A program made the translations under genes and the position numbers. Shown one piece after another: positions 1-6,267 of a DNA stretch of 8,983 nucleotides. The notes beneath the pieces are model-generated. The model was given only the letters and a program-made list of their open reading frames with translations, was not told the DNA's origin and made no database searches. Position 1 is the stretch's first letter, and each line of letters begins with the position of its first letter. Source of the DNA: an uncultured Atopobium sp. GTDB taxonomy: Bacteria > Actinomycetota > Coriobacteriia > Coriobacteriales > Atopobiaceae. The stretch lies in NCBI GenBank assembly GCA_938045565.1, contig CALIAZ010000035.1, positions 1-8,983 on the forward strand. The letters are read 5' to 3'.

Positions 1-151
1 CCTTGCGAGAGCGTCTGAATGCCACACCAAGCACAGCAGAGAGTGCTACTACAACCGCAGCCAGTGCTTGGATGGTGTAGGTCATAACTGATGGGTCGAC
101 ATAGGCCTGAGCCGTTGCTGGCAGAAGTGCCCACCAAATAAGAGTCAACAC
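1..151 (-). CDS. Small membrane protein, N-terminal part (3' end off the left edge); start uncertain
   Basis: This is a minus-strand reading frame that leaves the window at base 1. From a GTG at 151-149 it reads a hydrophobic segment ending in ALLPATAQA, which looks like a signal peptide with an AxA cleavage site. Next comes YVDPSVMTYTIQ, then a second membrane segment rich in Ala and Val, then a basic stop-transfer stretch RRSRK. I recall this motif in small uncharacterised membrane proteins near envelope polysaccharide genes of actinobacterial anaerobes; the function is unknown. The start is a problem. The hydrophobic frame continues upstream as KILLIIHGALYTLV as far as a TGA at about 216-214, with no in-frame ATG, GTG or TTG before 151. 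An ATG at 212-210 would join this frame if one A were lost from the A5 run at 187-191. It lies downstream of the cytidylyltransferase-oxidoreductase gene and is probably co-transcribed with it. Confidence 0.6.
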   Translation of the reverse strand, partial: MLTLIWWALLPATAQAYVDPSVMTYTIQALAAVVVALSAVLGVAFRRSRK

Positions 152-195
152 AAGTGTGTAGAGTGCCCCGTGAATAATGAGCAGAATTTTTATTG

Positions 196-219
196 GTTGA
201 CAATGTGGTCATAGTCAAC
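196..219. repeat. Short interrupted inverted repeat in the gap between two minus-strand genes
   Basis: Arms GTTGAC and GTCAAC (196-201 and 214-219) are followed inward by an A/A mismatch (202, 213), a second 3-bp arm ATG/CAT (203-205, 210-212), and a 4-base loop TGGT. On the minus strand it lies just after the cytidylyltransferase-oxidoreductase stop and covers the ATG (212-210) that might start the next gene. No U-tract follows on either strand, so it is not a standard intrinsic terminator. It could be a protein-binding site or an RNA hairpin over the start region, or chance. Confidence 0.35.
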
Positions 220-243
220 GAAATCCCTTGTTCAAATCTGAAG

Positions 244-1587
244 CTAACTAATTTGCAACGTATTTGTTCCTAGATAATAATCGCCCATTACCTTGCAAAG
301 CGTGCGTGAAATATCTCGAGAAATATAAGAATTTGAAGCACCGTTTGCAATGGCCTGAGCAAACGTGATGAGTTCAAACCTAAAGCCTTCTCCATCAAGT
401 TGATAGAAGTAGCGCTTGTTGTCTGCAGGATTTTCGTAGCGAATTTCAAAATAGTCTGTTTTCCACCAAGGAGCAGGTACATAGACGTAGGCATCAGTGC
501 CAGAGATGACTAGTTCACCCTCAGATTTAACTCCGGTTGCTACTTTCATAGAAGCTACCGCGCTTGGATAGACAAAATCTATCTTGGTAAATTCGCCCTC
601 GTGAACAAAGCCCTTCTCGCCACGAGTGATGATTTGTGAAGACGTGTAGTCGGTGCCAAGAATTTGGAAGATAGGGAGAAGAGCGATGGGGCCCCATTCG
701 CCCATGCCACCCCAGTTGGCACCGGTGATTGAATCATCAGTTTTGTTGTAACGAAGAGAAGTGCACGTCGCATCAACTGAGACAACCTTGCCAATTTTTC
801 CACCTTTAACCAAAAGGACAAGTCGATGGAAGGCAGTTGAATAGGCTGTTTTAATGGCATCTTGGAGCACCAGACCGTGCTCTTGCGCATAAGCTACCAG
901 AGAATCGCCAGCTTCTGGTGTTAGAGCAAAGGGGGATTCACACAGAACGTGCTTTCCTGCCTCAAGTGCCTGCCTGATTTGTTTCTCGTGAAGTGATGGA
1001 TCAGAGGCTATAACAACAGCGTCAACTTTTTGCAAAAGCTCAGAAACATCAGAGGTTACAACAGGTAACTCAGCCAGCTCAGGGGTAAGCATGGTGGTGT
1101 CAGGTGTAGCAATACCCTCAATTTCCATGCCGTTTACAAAACGAGCCTGTCTTCTGTATTTATCAAGCCAAGAAGCATCACCAATAAGACCAACAGAAAG
1201 CTTGCGCTCTTCGCTGCGGAGCTCCGTGCTTGAAATGCCCTTTGTTCGGTCAAGATATACTACTTTGCAGTAGTCAGAAAGGTAGTCAAACTTGCCTTTC
1301 CAGTCTGAGCCAATGGCAAAAATATCTGCACCATAACGGCGGATATCGTCAATTTTTTGACCTTCGTATTCCTCAACGATAATCTCGTCAGCAAGGCCAG
1401 TCTCTCTGACGTTTTCGATTCGTTCAGAAAGGCTTTGCTTTACGTTGATTTTACCGCGAGCCATATCGTAGGCTTCAGCGGTAACGCCTACGATAAGATA
1501 GTCGCCCAGGTCTTTGGCGCGCTTGAGTAGGTTCGTGTGACCATAGTGAAGCAGGTCAAAGGTGCCATAGGTGATTACCTTGGTCAT
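244..1587 (-). CDS. Bifunctional TagD-type cytidylyltransferase / Gfo-Idh-MocA oxidoreductase fusion
   Basis: The 447-residue protein has two domains. Residues 1 to about 128 are a complete nucleotidyltransferase of the glycerol-3-phosphate cytidylyltransferase (TagD) type: GTFDLLHYGH with the HxGH site at 14-17, GSDWKG at 93-98, and RTKGISSTELR at 114-124. TagD enzymes make CDP-glycerol from CTP and sn-glycerol 3-phosphate. Residues about 131-447 resemble Gfo/Idh/MocA NAD(P)-dependent oxidoreductases, with a nucleotide-binding turn SVGLIGDASW and the segment GKHVLCESPFAL at 211-222. The family's usual EKP here reads ESP, so the usual lysine is Ser218. The linker between domains is only a few residues. 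The ATG at 1587 is preceded by GGGAG, which overlaps the end of the aminotransferase gene; only 2 bases separate that stop from this start. The enzyme is cytosolic. The exact substrate (glycerol, ribitol or another alcohol phosphate) and whether the second domain is active cannot be read from the sequence. Confidence 0.88.
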   Translation of the reverse strand: MTKVITYGTFDLLHYGHTNLLKRAKDLGDYLIVGVTAEAYDMARGKINVKQSLSERIENVRETGLADEIIVEEYEGQKIDDIRRYGADIFAIGSDWKGKFDYLSDYCKVVYLDRTKGISSTELRSEERKLSVGLIGDASWLDKYRRQARFVNGMEIEGIATPDTTMLTPELAELPVVTSDVSELLQKVDAVVIASDPSLHEKQIRQALEAGKHVLCESPFALTPEAGDSLVAYAQEHGLVLQDAIKTAYSTAFHRLVLLVKGGKIGKVVSVDATCTSLRYNKTDDSITGANWGGMGEWGPIALLPIFQILGTDYTSSQIITRGEKGFVHEGEFTKIDFVYPSAVASMKVATGVKSEGELVISGTDAYVYVPAPWWKTDYFEIRYENPADNKRYFYQLDGEGFRFELITFAQAIANGASNSYISRDISRTLCKVMGDYYLGTNTLQIS

Positions 1588-1589
1588 GG

Positions 1590-2675
1590 TTACTCCCTAG
1601 TGGTTAAAAGACCTCTACGCTGAACGTCATGGATCGCTGCAACAAGAACGGCATTGTCACTTACATCGTGAGCGCCAATGTGTCCAACACGGAAAGAAGT
1701 GTCTGCATTCTCTCCACCATTTGGACAAATCCACATGCCGTATTCGTCCTTGAGCACTTGGAAAAGCGTTTTTGCAGAGTAGTTACCTGATGACAGGAAG
1801 GTAACTGCATTTGAAGGGGATACTAGACGCATCTCAAACGGAAGGCTCTGAGCGCGCTCGCGGAAATCTTTTGCAAGTGCTGCAATGCGTGCATTTTCAG
1901 CATCAACGCCGCCAGTTTTAACAATGTTGCTGAGGCGTTTATGGATTTGAAGAAGCGTTTGTACTGCTGGTGTAAAAGGCGTTTGACCGCGCTCTCCATT
2001 TTGGAGAAGCAGATTAAGGTTAAGATACATGCATGGTGCTTTAATACCAGCAATCTTTTTAACTGCCTTAGGAGAAAGTACAATCGGAGAAATGCCTGGA
2101 GGGCAGGCAAGTGCTTTTTGAGAACCTGTAATCATGACATCTACGTCCAAAGTTGCCATATCAAACGGGTCTGCTAAGAATGAGCTGACGCAGTCCGCAA
2201 TCCAGAAAAGATTATTTGCCTTACAGAATGCAGAAATAAGCTCAGCATCATACAAAATGCCCTGGGAAGTCTCACCAAGATTGACGAGAAATGCTGTGTA
2301 GCCCTGATTTTGATAAGGCTCTAAATCGGCTGCGGTTAATGGTGTGCCGTAGGTAAGCTTGATGACAGTATGAGGAATGTTATGCAGCTCAAGGAGCTGA
2401 ACAAAACGATGTCCAAAGCTACCGCCGTCAACTACAAGAGCTTTATCTTCTGCTGAGAGGGTGCCTGCAACAACGGTTTCCATTCCTGCAGTACCGGATC
2501 CAGTCACAAAGACAGCGCGAGAGTCCTTTGGTGCTTTTGCGAGCTCACAAATCATTTGCTCGTTCTCAAGCATGGTGGTTGAAAATTCCAGAGTCCTAAA
2601 GTAAGGAACATTAAGTGCACCAAGGGCACGAACATCATCTTCTGATTGGACAGGACCAACAGCAAAGTTCAGCAT
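1590..2675 (-). CDS. Class V PLP-dependent aminotransferase (alanine-glyoxylate / 2-AEP transaminase-like)
   Basis: The 361-residue cytosolic protein has a fold-type I, class V layout. It starts MLNFAVGPVQ and has GSGTAGME (about 59-66) as the PLP phosphate-binding turn. IADCVSS carries the Asp (about 161) expected to pair with the pyridine nitrogen, and ITGSQKALACPPG carries the Schiff-base lysine (about 187). SFRVGHIG near the C-terminus is also typical. Relatives include serine-pyruvate, alanine-glyoxylate and 2-aminoethylphosphonate transaminases; the true amino acceptor is not known. The ATG at 2675-2673 is preferred because GGAGAAAT lies directly before it. The open frame continues 16 codons further upstream without ribosome-binding support. 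Its stop is 2 bases before the cytidylyltransferase-oxidoreductase start, implying translational coupling and a shared pathway. No phosphonate genes (PepM, phosphonopyruvate decarboxylase) are in the window, so a phosphonate role is not supported here. It may instead aminate the product of the neighbouring oxidoreductase. Confidence 0.87.
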   Translation of the reverse strand: MLNFAVGPVQSEDDVRALGALNVPYFRTLEFSTTMLENEQMICELAKAPKDSRAVFVTGSGTAGMETVVAGTLSAEDKALVVDGGSFGHRFVQLLELHNIPHTVIKLTYGTPLTAADLEPYQNQGYTAFLVNLGETSQGILYDAELISAFCKANNLFWIADCVSSFLADPFDMATLDVDVMITGSQKALACPPGISPIVLSPKAVKKIAGIKAPCMYLNLNLLLQNGERGQTPFTPAVQTLLQIHKRLSNIVKTGGVDAENARIAALAKDFRERAQSLPFEMRLVSPSNAVTFLSSGNYSAKTLFQVLKDEYGMWICPNGGENADTSFRVGHIGAHDVSDNAVLVAAIHDVQRRGLLTTRE

Positions 2676-2767
2676 ATTTCTCCAATGATTGCTACATTGT
2701 TTATATAAGTATACAACCTGCACTTATAGGGTTTCTAGTTGTCGTGCTTCTACGTTGTAATGATAAA
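2676..2767 (-). promoter_or_regulatory. 92-bp gap between GT2 and aminotransferase genes, AT-rich, possible weak internal promoter
   Basis: On the minus strand this gap holds TATAAG and, further downstream, TATACT followed by TTATATAA. Both hexamers match the -10 consensus at 5 of 6 positions, but neither has a convincing -35 at 16-18 bases. No hairpin with a U-tract is seen, so read-through from the GT2 gene is expected. The gap ends in the GGAG ribosome-binding site of the aminotransferase. Confidence 0.25.
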
Positions 2768-3571
2768 CTAGCCATTACTTTTTTGCCCGCTCTTATAAGC
2801 CATGTTAATGAGCTTGGCAACAGGAGTTGGCCAGAACTTTTTAAGCATTTCCAGGTCCTCCTGTTCACGACGGTTATCGTGAATAAGATGGCTGGTCTCA
2901 GAATCTTCATGAATACGGTGAAGCATCAGCACGCGGGTGTCGTATAAGAAATCACCCTCACGTTTACTAATTGCCTCCCATGCCTCCCAATCCAGGTTAG
3001 AACCAAATCCAGCCTTGAAAACAGGAGTCTCAAGGTTGGGAAGGACCAGCGTGGTACTTGGGCAGCAAATAGCACAACCTAACTCAAGTGCGCGACGTTT
3101 GGCCCATGATTTACCGGCATTTTCTGGCTTTGAGAGCGAGTACAAGAGGCGACGCTTTACCTTAAGCAGACGATTCTCAAGAACTTCTTCACCATCGCGT
3201 AGCTCACCGTAATTGGTGAAGTAAATGAGTGGACGAGAAGAGCTGTTCACGCGTTCAAGCATGTATTCTGCATAGTTTGGTTTGTAGAGATCATCCTGGT
3301 GCGCGATGGTTACTAACGGAGTTGTGCAAACGCTGACGGCAAAGTTCCAGTCGCCAGCAATGCCTCCCGGACCAGGATTAATGTGCATGGGAATGTTGTA
3401 TTTCTCGCAAAGAGACTGAATCAGTTCATTTGGTGTTGAAGTAGCCAAAAGAATATTCGTAGAAAGAGTCTGCTCCTTGAGCGAGAGAATGCACTCTTCT
3501 AGATAGGGACTCTCGCCATATGCGCAGACAGCAAATGTGTGATCCTGAGGTGTATACATTGCTACATCCAA
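2768..3571 (-). CDS. Family 2 (GT-A) glycosyltransferase
   Basis: The 267-residue cytosolic or membrane-peripheral protein has GT2 features. The N-terminal strand and helix FAVCAYGESPYLEECILSL (about 13-31) bind the nucleotide. AHQDDLY (about 90-96) holds the acidic metal-binding pair in the DxD position. NLDWEAWEA (about 192-200) and LHRIHEDSET (about 217-226) resemble the acceptor and base region of bacterial O-antigen or capsule transferases. The donor and acceptor sugars cannot be told. There are no membrane spans. The start is a TTG at 3571-3569 with GGAG 8 bases upstream. An ATG four codons later (3559) is the alternative, but it lies about 20 bases from GGAG. It is the first gene of the leftward unit and shares its promoter region with licD. 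Confidence 0.85.
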   Translation of the reverse strand: MDVAMYTPQDHTFAVCAYGESPYLEECILSLKEQTLSTNILLATSTPNELIQSLCEKYNIPMHINPGPGGIAGDWNFAVSVCTTPLVTIAHQDDLYKPNYAEYMLERVNSSSRPLIYFTNYGELRDGEEVLENRLLKVKRRLLYSLSKPENAGKSWAKRRALELGCAICCPSTTLVLPNLETPVFKAGFGSNLDWEAWEAISKREGDFLYDTRVLMLHRIHEDSETSHLIHDNRREQEDLEMLKKFWPTPVAKLINMAYKSGQKSNG

Positions 3572-3634
3572 TCGATTAGCTCCGATGTCTAGTATTATAG
3601 GAATGTTATTGGACGATGGCGAATGGGAGCCCTA
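3570..3634. promoter_or_regulatory. Divergent promoter region for the GT2 unit and the licD unit
   Basis: Minus strand: a perfect TATAAT at 3599-3594, with TCGCCA (4 of 6) 17 bases upstream, would start RNA near 3587 just ahead of the GGAG site of the GT2 gene. Plus strand: TATTAT at 3593-3598 overlaps it almost completely, with only a poor -35 upstream. The two divergent units are therefore fired from about 60 bases, and RNA polymerase probably cannot occupy both -10 sites at once. The promoters are predicted by eye only. Confidence 0.5.
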
Positions 3635-4558
3635 GTGGAGTCTGACGGATTTAAGACATACGAGAACCCCGATGAGCTGAGAAGAATTCAAATTCTTTCC
3701 ACCCTTTTGATGGATGAGCTTAATCGCGTCTGCACAGAGCTTGGTATTTCGTATCAAGCCTACGGCGGAACCGCTATTGGAGCCGTAAGACATAAAGGCT
3801 TTATTCCTTGGGATGATGATGTAGATATCTCGATGTTCCGCGAGGACTATGAGATTTTTTTGGAGAAGGCACCAGCGCTTCTTCGTCCAGATTTTTGCAT
3901 CCAAAACGGAAGAAAAGACAATTTCTTCCCAGCAGTTAATTCAAACCTCTCTTTAAAGGGAACGGTTTGCGTTCCTGACGAGTTTATGACCTGCCCTTTT
4001 ACCTACGCTATCTCAATTGGAATTTTCCCCTTTGATAAAATTCCAGTAGATCCAAAGAAGCTGGCTAAGGTTAAACGTCAAACATGGTTCTGGGGACGCT
4101 TGAACTTCCTACTGGTTACTCCAACACCTCGTGTGCCTTTAACCGGCTGGAAAAAGAAAGTTGCCCTTGCAGGGTGCTTTGTCATTCACCATGCCTTGAA
4201 GCTTTTTAGGGTTTCATCTGCATATATTCAACGTAAGTGGGATCAGGCGGCACGTGCTGCAGAGGGCGAGAACACCACTCATTACGCAAGCTTTGTTGAA
4301 CCTGATCCAGAGAACTGGTCAATGGACAAAGAGGATGTATTTCCAATGGTTCGCGTTCCTTTTGAGGACATTACCACTACACTTCCAAAGGAATATGACA
4401 AGCTTTTAACCAGGGGATACGGGGATTACATGCAGCTTCCTCCAGAGAAGGATCGTAAAAACCATCATCCTGGTGCGCTTGATTTTGGTAAGTGGAAAGA
4501 GGTAGACGTTACCAAGGGAAGTCGCCAGGCATTTGAAGACTTTGGTCAGAAAAGCTAA
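3635..4558 (+). CDS. licD: LicD-family phosphotransferase
   Basis: The protein is 307 residues from GTG 3635, or 311 from ATG 3623. It carries the LicD signature: AYGGTAIGAVRHKGFIPWDD followed by DVDIS, with the DDDVD acidic cluster typical of the nucleotidyltransferase-like fold shared with fukutin. LicD proteins transfer phosphocholine from CDP-choline, or related phospho-alcohols such as phosphoglycerol or phosphoribitol, to sugars of teichoic acids and capsules. No choline uptake or kinase gene (licA, licB, licC) is in the window. The nearest source of a CDP-activated donor is the cytidylyltransferase fusion across the divergent promoter. I prefer GTG 3635 because GGGAG (3625-3629) sits 5 bases before it; the ATG at 3623 has only a weak GGA upstream. 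The stop is 2 bases from the flippase ATG. The C-terminal half (about 190-300) carries the usual LicD tail ending DFGKWKEVDV. Donor and acceptor are not determined. Confidence 0.88.
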   Translation: MESDGFKTYENPDELRRIQILSTLLMDELNRVCTELGISYQAYGGTAIGAVRHKGFIPWDDDVDISMFREDYEIFLEKAPALLRPDFCIQNGRKDNFFPAVNSNLSLKGTVCVPDEFMTCPFTYAISIGIFPFDKIPVDPKKLAKVKRQTWFWGRLNFLLVTPTPRVPLTGWKKKVALAGCFVIHHALKLFRVSSAYIQRKWDQAARAAEGENTTHYASFVEPDPENWSMDKEDVFPMVRVPFEDITTTLPKEYDKLLTRGYGDYMQLPPEKDRKNHHPGALDFGKWKEVDVTKGSRQAFEDFGQKS

Positions 4559-4560
4559 TT

Positions 4561-5811
4561 ATGACTATTGATACTTCTGCGGAACAGCTCAAGAAAAACT
4601 ACTTCTGGAATACACTTGGCTCCTTGATGAACGCTGCCTCAACGGTACTTATGTTGATGGTGGTCACGCGTACCATGGGAGCTGCTGCCGGTGGTGTTTT
4701 CTCGCTTGCCTATGCTGTGGCTCAGCAGTTTATGGTCATTGGTCACTTTGAAATTAGAACGTACCAGGTTACCGACACAGAAGAAGTATTCTCGTTTGGC
4801 GTGTATCTTGCTGCACGAATCATCACAACTGGTTTGATGATTGCGGGAATCATTATCTTTACCCTGCAGTCGCAGGGATTGAGCTATGCGGGAGTTCTCT
4901 ATGCACTTATTGCTTCGCTGCGCTTATTTGACGTTGTAGAAGATGTTTTTCATGGCATGTTCCAGCAGCATGGACGCTTGGATATTGCTGGTAGGGCATT
5001 CTTTTACCGCGTGCTTGCAACGGTTGTCGGCTTTGCGGTAGGTGTGCTTCTAACAAAGAACCTGCTTGTTGGTGCAGCTCTTTCTTTTGTTGCATCGTTG
5101 GTGGTTATGGTTGCGCTTGTCATTCCTCCTACTAAGAAGATGGCAACGCTTAAGCCTATCTTTGACTTTAAACAAATTACAAAGCTCTTGGTTACCACTG
5201 CTCCATTGTTTGCTGGCTCATTCTTGCTGACGTACGTTGTTGGTGCTCCTCGCTATGCCCTGGGAGCTCTCAGTGACCAAGCACTCCTTACATTCTTTAC
5301 GGCATTGGCCATGCCCGCTATGGTTATCAATCTTTTAAGTAACTTTGTCTTTAAGCCGCTGCTTACCCAGATGGCTGAATATTGGAATAATCAGCGGGAC
5401 AAGCAGTTTGTGGGCTTGATTCTTAAAGGATTTGCCGTAGTTGCTTTGGCGACTGTTGCCTCTATGGCACTGGCGTGGCCATTGGGAGCTCCGGTGCTTG
5501 GACTTTTGTATGGTCTTGATTTTGAGCCGTATAAGTTAGAGCTTTTGCTGTTGCTCTTTGGTGGTTTGCTCAATGCCCTCACGGTTATCTTGTACTACGC
5601 TGTGGTTACCATGCGCAAGCAGGTTGCCGTGTTTGTGAGCTACGCTGCAGGCGCAGGCTTTGCTGCGCTTACCGGAGGATGGTTTGTAGGCAACTTTGGC
5701 ATTATGGGAGCATGCGTGCTCTATGATGCTTCGCTAGCAATTCTCGCCCTGGTATTTGGTGTCTTCTGCTTCTTGGGATTTAAAGATCAAAAGAAAAAGT
5801 CCGCTGCGTAA
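4561..5811 (+). CDS. Wzx-like polysaccharide flippase (MVF/MATE superfamily)
   Basis: The 416-residue integral membrane protein has about 12 hydrophobic segments and the look of polysaccharide flippases. It begins with an amphipathic start KKNYFWNTLGSLMNAASTVL, then TRTMGAAAGGVFSLAYAVAQ, then FEIRTYQVTD and YLAARIITT, which are characteristic of Firmicute and actinobacterial Wzx-type lipid-linked glycan exporters. It should move undecaprenyl-diphosphate-linked repeat units to the outer face of the membrane. The length is near the lower end for the family (about 400-500). It follows licD by 2 bases with no good ribosome-binding site of its own, so translation is probably coupled. Its last codons (Lys-Lys-Ser-Ala-Ala-stop) form the left arm and loop of the terminator. 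The substrate glycan is not known. No Wzy polymerase is in the window. Confidence 0.87.
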   Translation: MTIDTSAEQLKKNYFWNTLGSLMNAASTVLMLMVVTRTMGAAAGGVFSLAYAVAQQFMVIGHFEIRTYQVTDTEEVFSFGVYLAARIITTGLMIAGIIIFTLQSQGLSYAGVLYALIASLRLFDVVEDVFHGMFQQHGRLDIAGRAFFYRVLATVVGFAVGVLLTKNLLVGAALSFVASLVVMVALVIPPTKKMATLKPIFDFKQITKLLVTTAPLFAGSFLLTYVVGAPRYALGALSDQALLTFFTALAMPAMVINLLSNFVFKPLLTQMAEYWNNQRDKQFVGLILKGFAVVALATVASMALAWPLGAPVLGLLYGLDFEPYKLELLLLLFGGLLNALTVILYYAVVTMRKQVAVFVSYAAGAGFAALTGGWFVGNFGIMGACVLYDASLAILALVFGVFCFLGFKDQKKKSAA

Positions 5812-5822
5812 GCGGACTTTTT
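5794..5822. terminator. Bidirectional intrinsic terminator overlapping the flippase 3' end
   Basis: A perfect 12-bp inverted repeat runs AAAAAGTCCGCT (5794-5805), loop GCGTA, AGCGGACTTTTT (5811-5822). The core stem is AGTCCGCT/AGCGGACT with a T-run at the right end and an A-run at the left, so it works on either strand. The flippase stop codon TAA (5809-5811) lies in the loop and first stem base. It also sits about 50 bases past the stop of the oppositely oriented DUF2304 gene, so it would end both convergent units. Confidence 0.9.
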
Positions 5823-5871
5823 AAATAAAGTGCAGCTAGGTGAGCGCGCTGCCAGAAGGCTGATGCGTCGT

Positions 5872-6258
5872 TTACACGCGGGTACGCTGGTTAAGATCAG
5901 TTACAAAATCAAGGTTTTTCTCGTCACGTGCATCTTTGTCACGCAGAGCAAGCTCAGCTGAGAGCTGCTCAACCTTATACGTGAGCTTGGAGATTGCGCA
6001 AGACTGGTGGAAGAGCCTAATCAAGATCATCACAATAACCAGCAGCAAGACAAAGTTTGCGGGGCTCATAAAGCCAAACAGGCCCGAGAAGAAATACGCA
6101 AGCTGGGGGATAAGCGCAAACAAAACAAGGATTCCTGCAGAAACAACCCAATACACAGAGTCGGAGATGCGAATCTTTGATTTGCGGACGCTATTGATGA
6201 CAATGCCCATGGCAAAAAGAGCACCAATAAGCAGCAGAATTCTCAGAACTAAAGTCAT
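5872..6258 (-). CDS. DUF2304 family membrane protein
   Basis: The 128-residue protein has three predicted membrane segments (about 3-22, 35-57, 66-83). The short charged loop after the first is VRKSKIRISDSVYWV, which matches the DUF2304 family. A charged, helix-forming tail (about 89-120, KLTYKVEQLSAELALRDKDA) looks like a short coiled coil. DUF2304 proteins have no established activity but are commonly encoded beside DPM1-like glycosyltransferases, as here. They are thought, not shown, to be membrane partners that anchor or assist them. The ATG at 6258 has AAGGTG about 6 bases upstream, overlapping the stop of the glycosyltransferase gene 9 bases away, so the two are likely translationally coupled. 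It is the last gene of its unit before the bidirectional terminator. Confidence 0.85.
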   Translation of the reverse strand: MTLVLRILLLIGALFAMGIVINSVRKSKIRISDSVYWVVSAGILVLFALIPQLAYFFSGLFGFMSPANFVLLLVIVMILIRLFHQSCAISKLTYKVEQLSAELALRDKDARDEKNLDFVTDLNQRTRV

Positions 6259-6267
6259 GGTGTCACC

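Noticed and set aside
196..219. Intrinsic terminator after the fusion gene
   Set aside because: The hairpin is not followed by a U-tract on either strand and the stem is short and mismatched.
1590..2675. Phosphonate (2-aminoethylphosphonate) biosynthesis
   Set aside because: The aminotransferase is similar in type to AEP transaminase, but no PEP mutase or phosphonopyruvate decarboxylase is present in the window.
2676..2723. Sixteen-codon upstream extension of the aminotransferase
   Set aside because: The ATG at 2675 has a strong GGAG site and gives the family-typical N-terminus; the extension has neither.
5832..5852. Second hairpin GCAGC/GCTGC after the terminator
   Set aside because: Only 5 bp with an 11-12 base loop and no T-run; it is likely chance.
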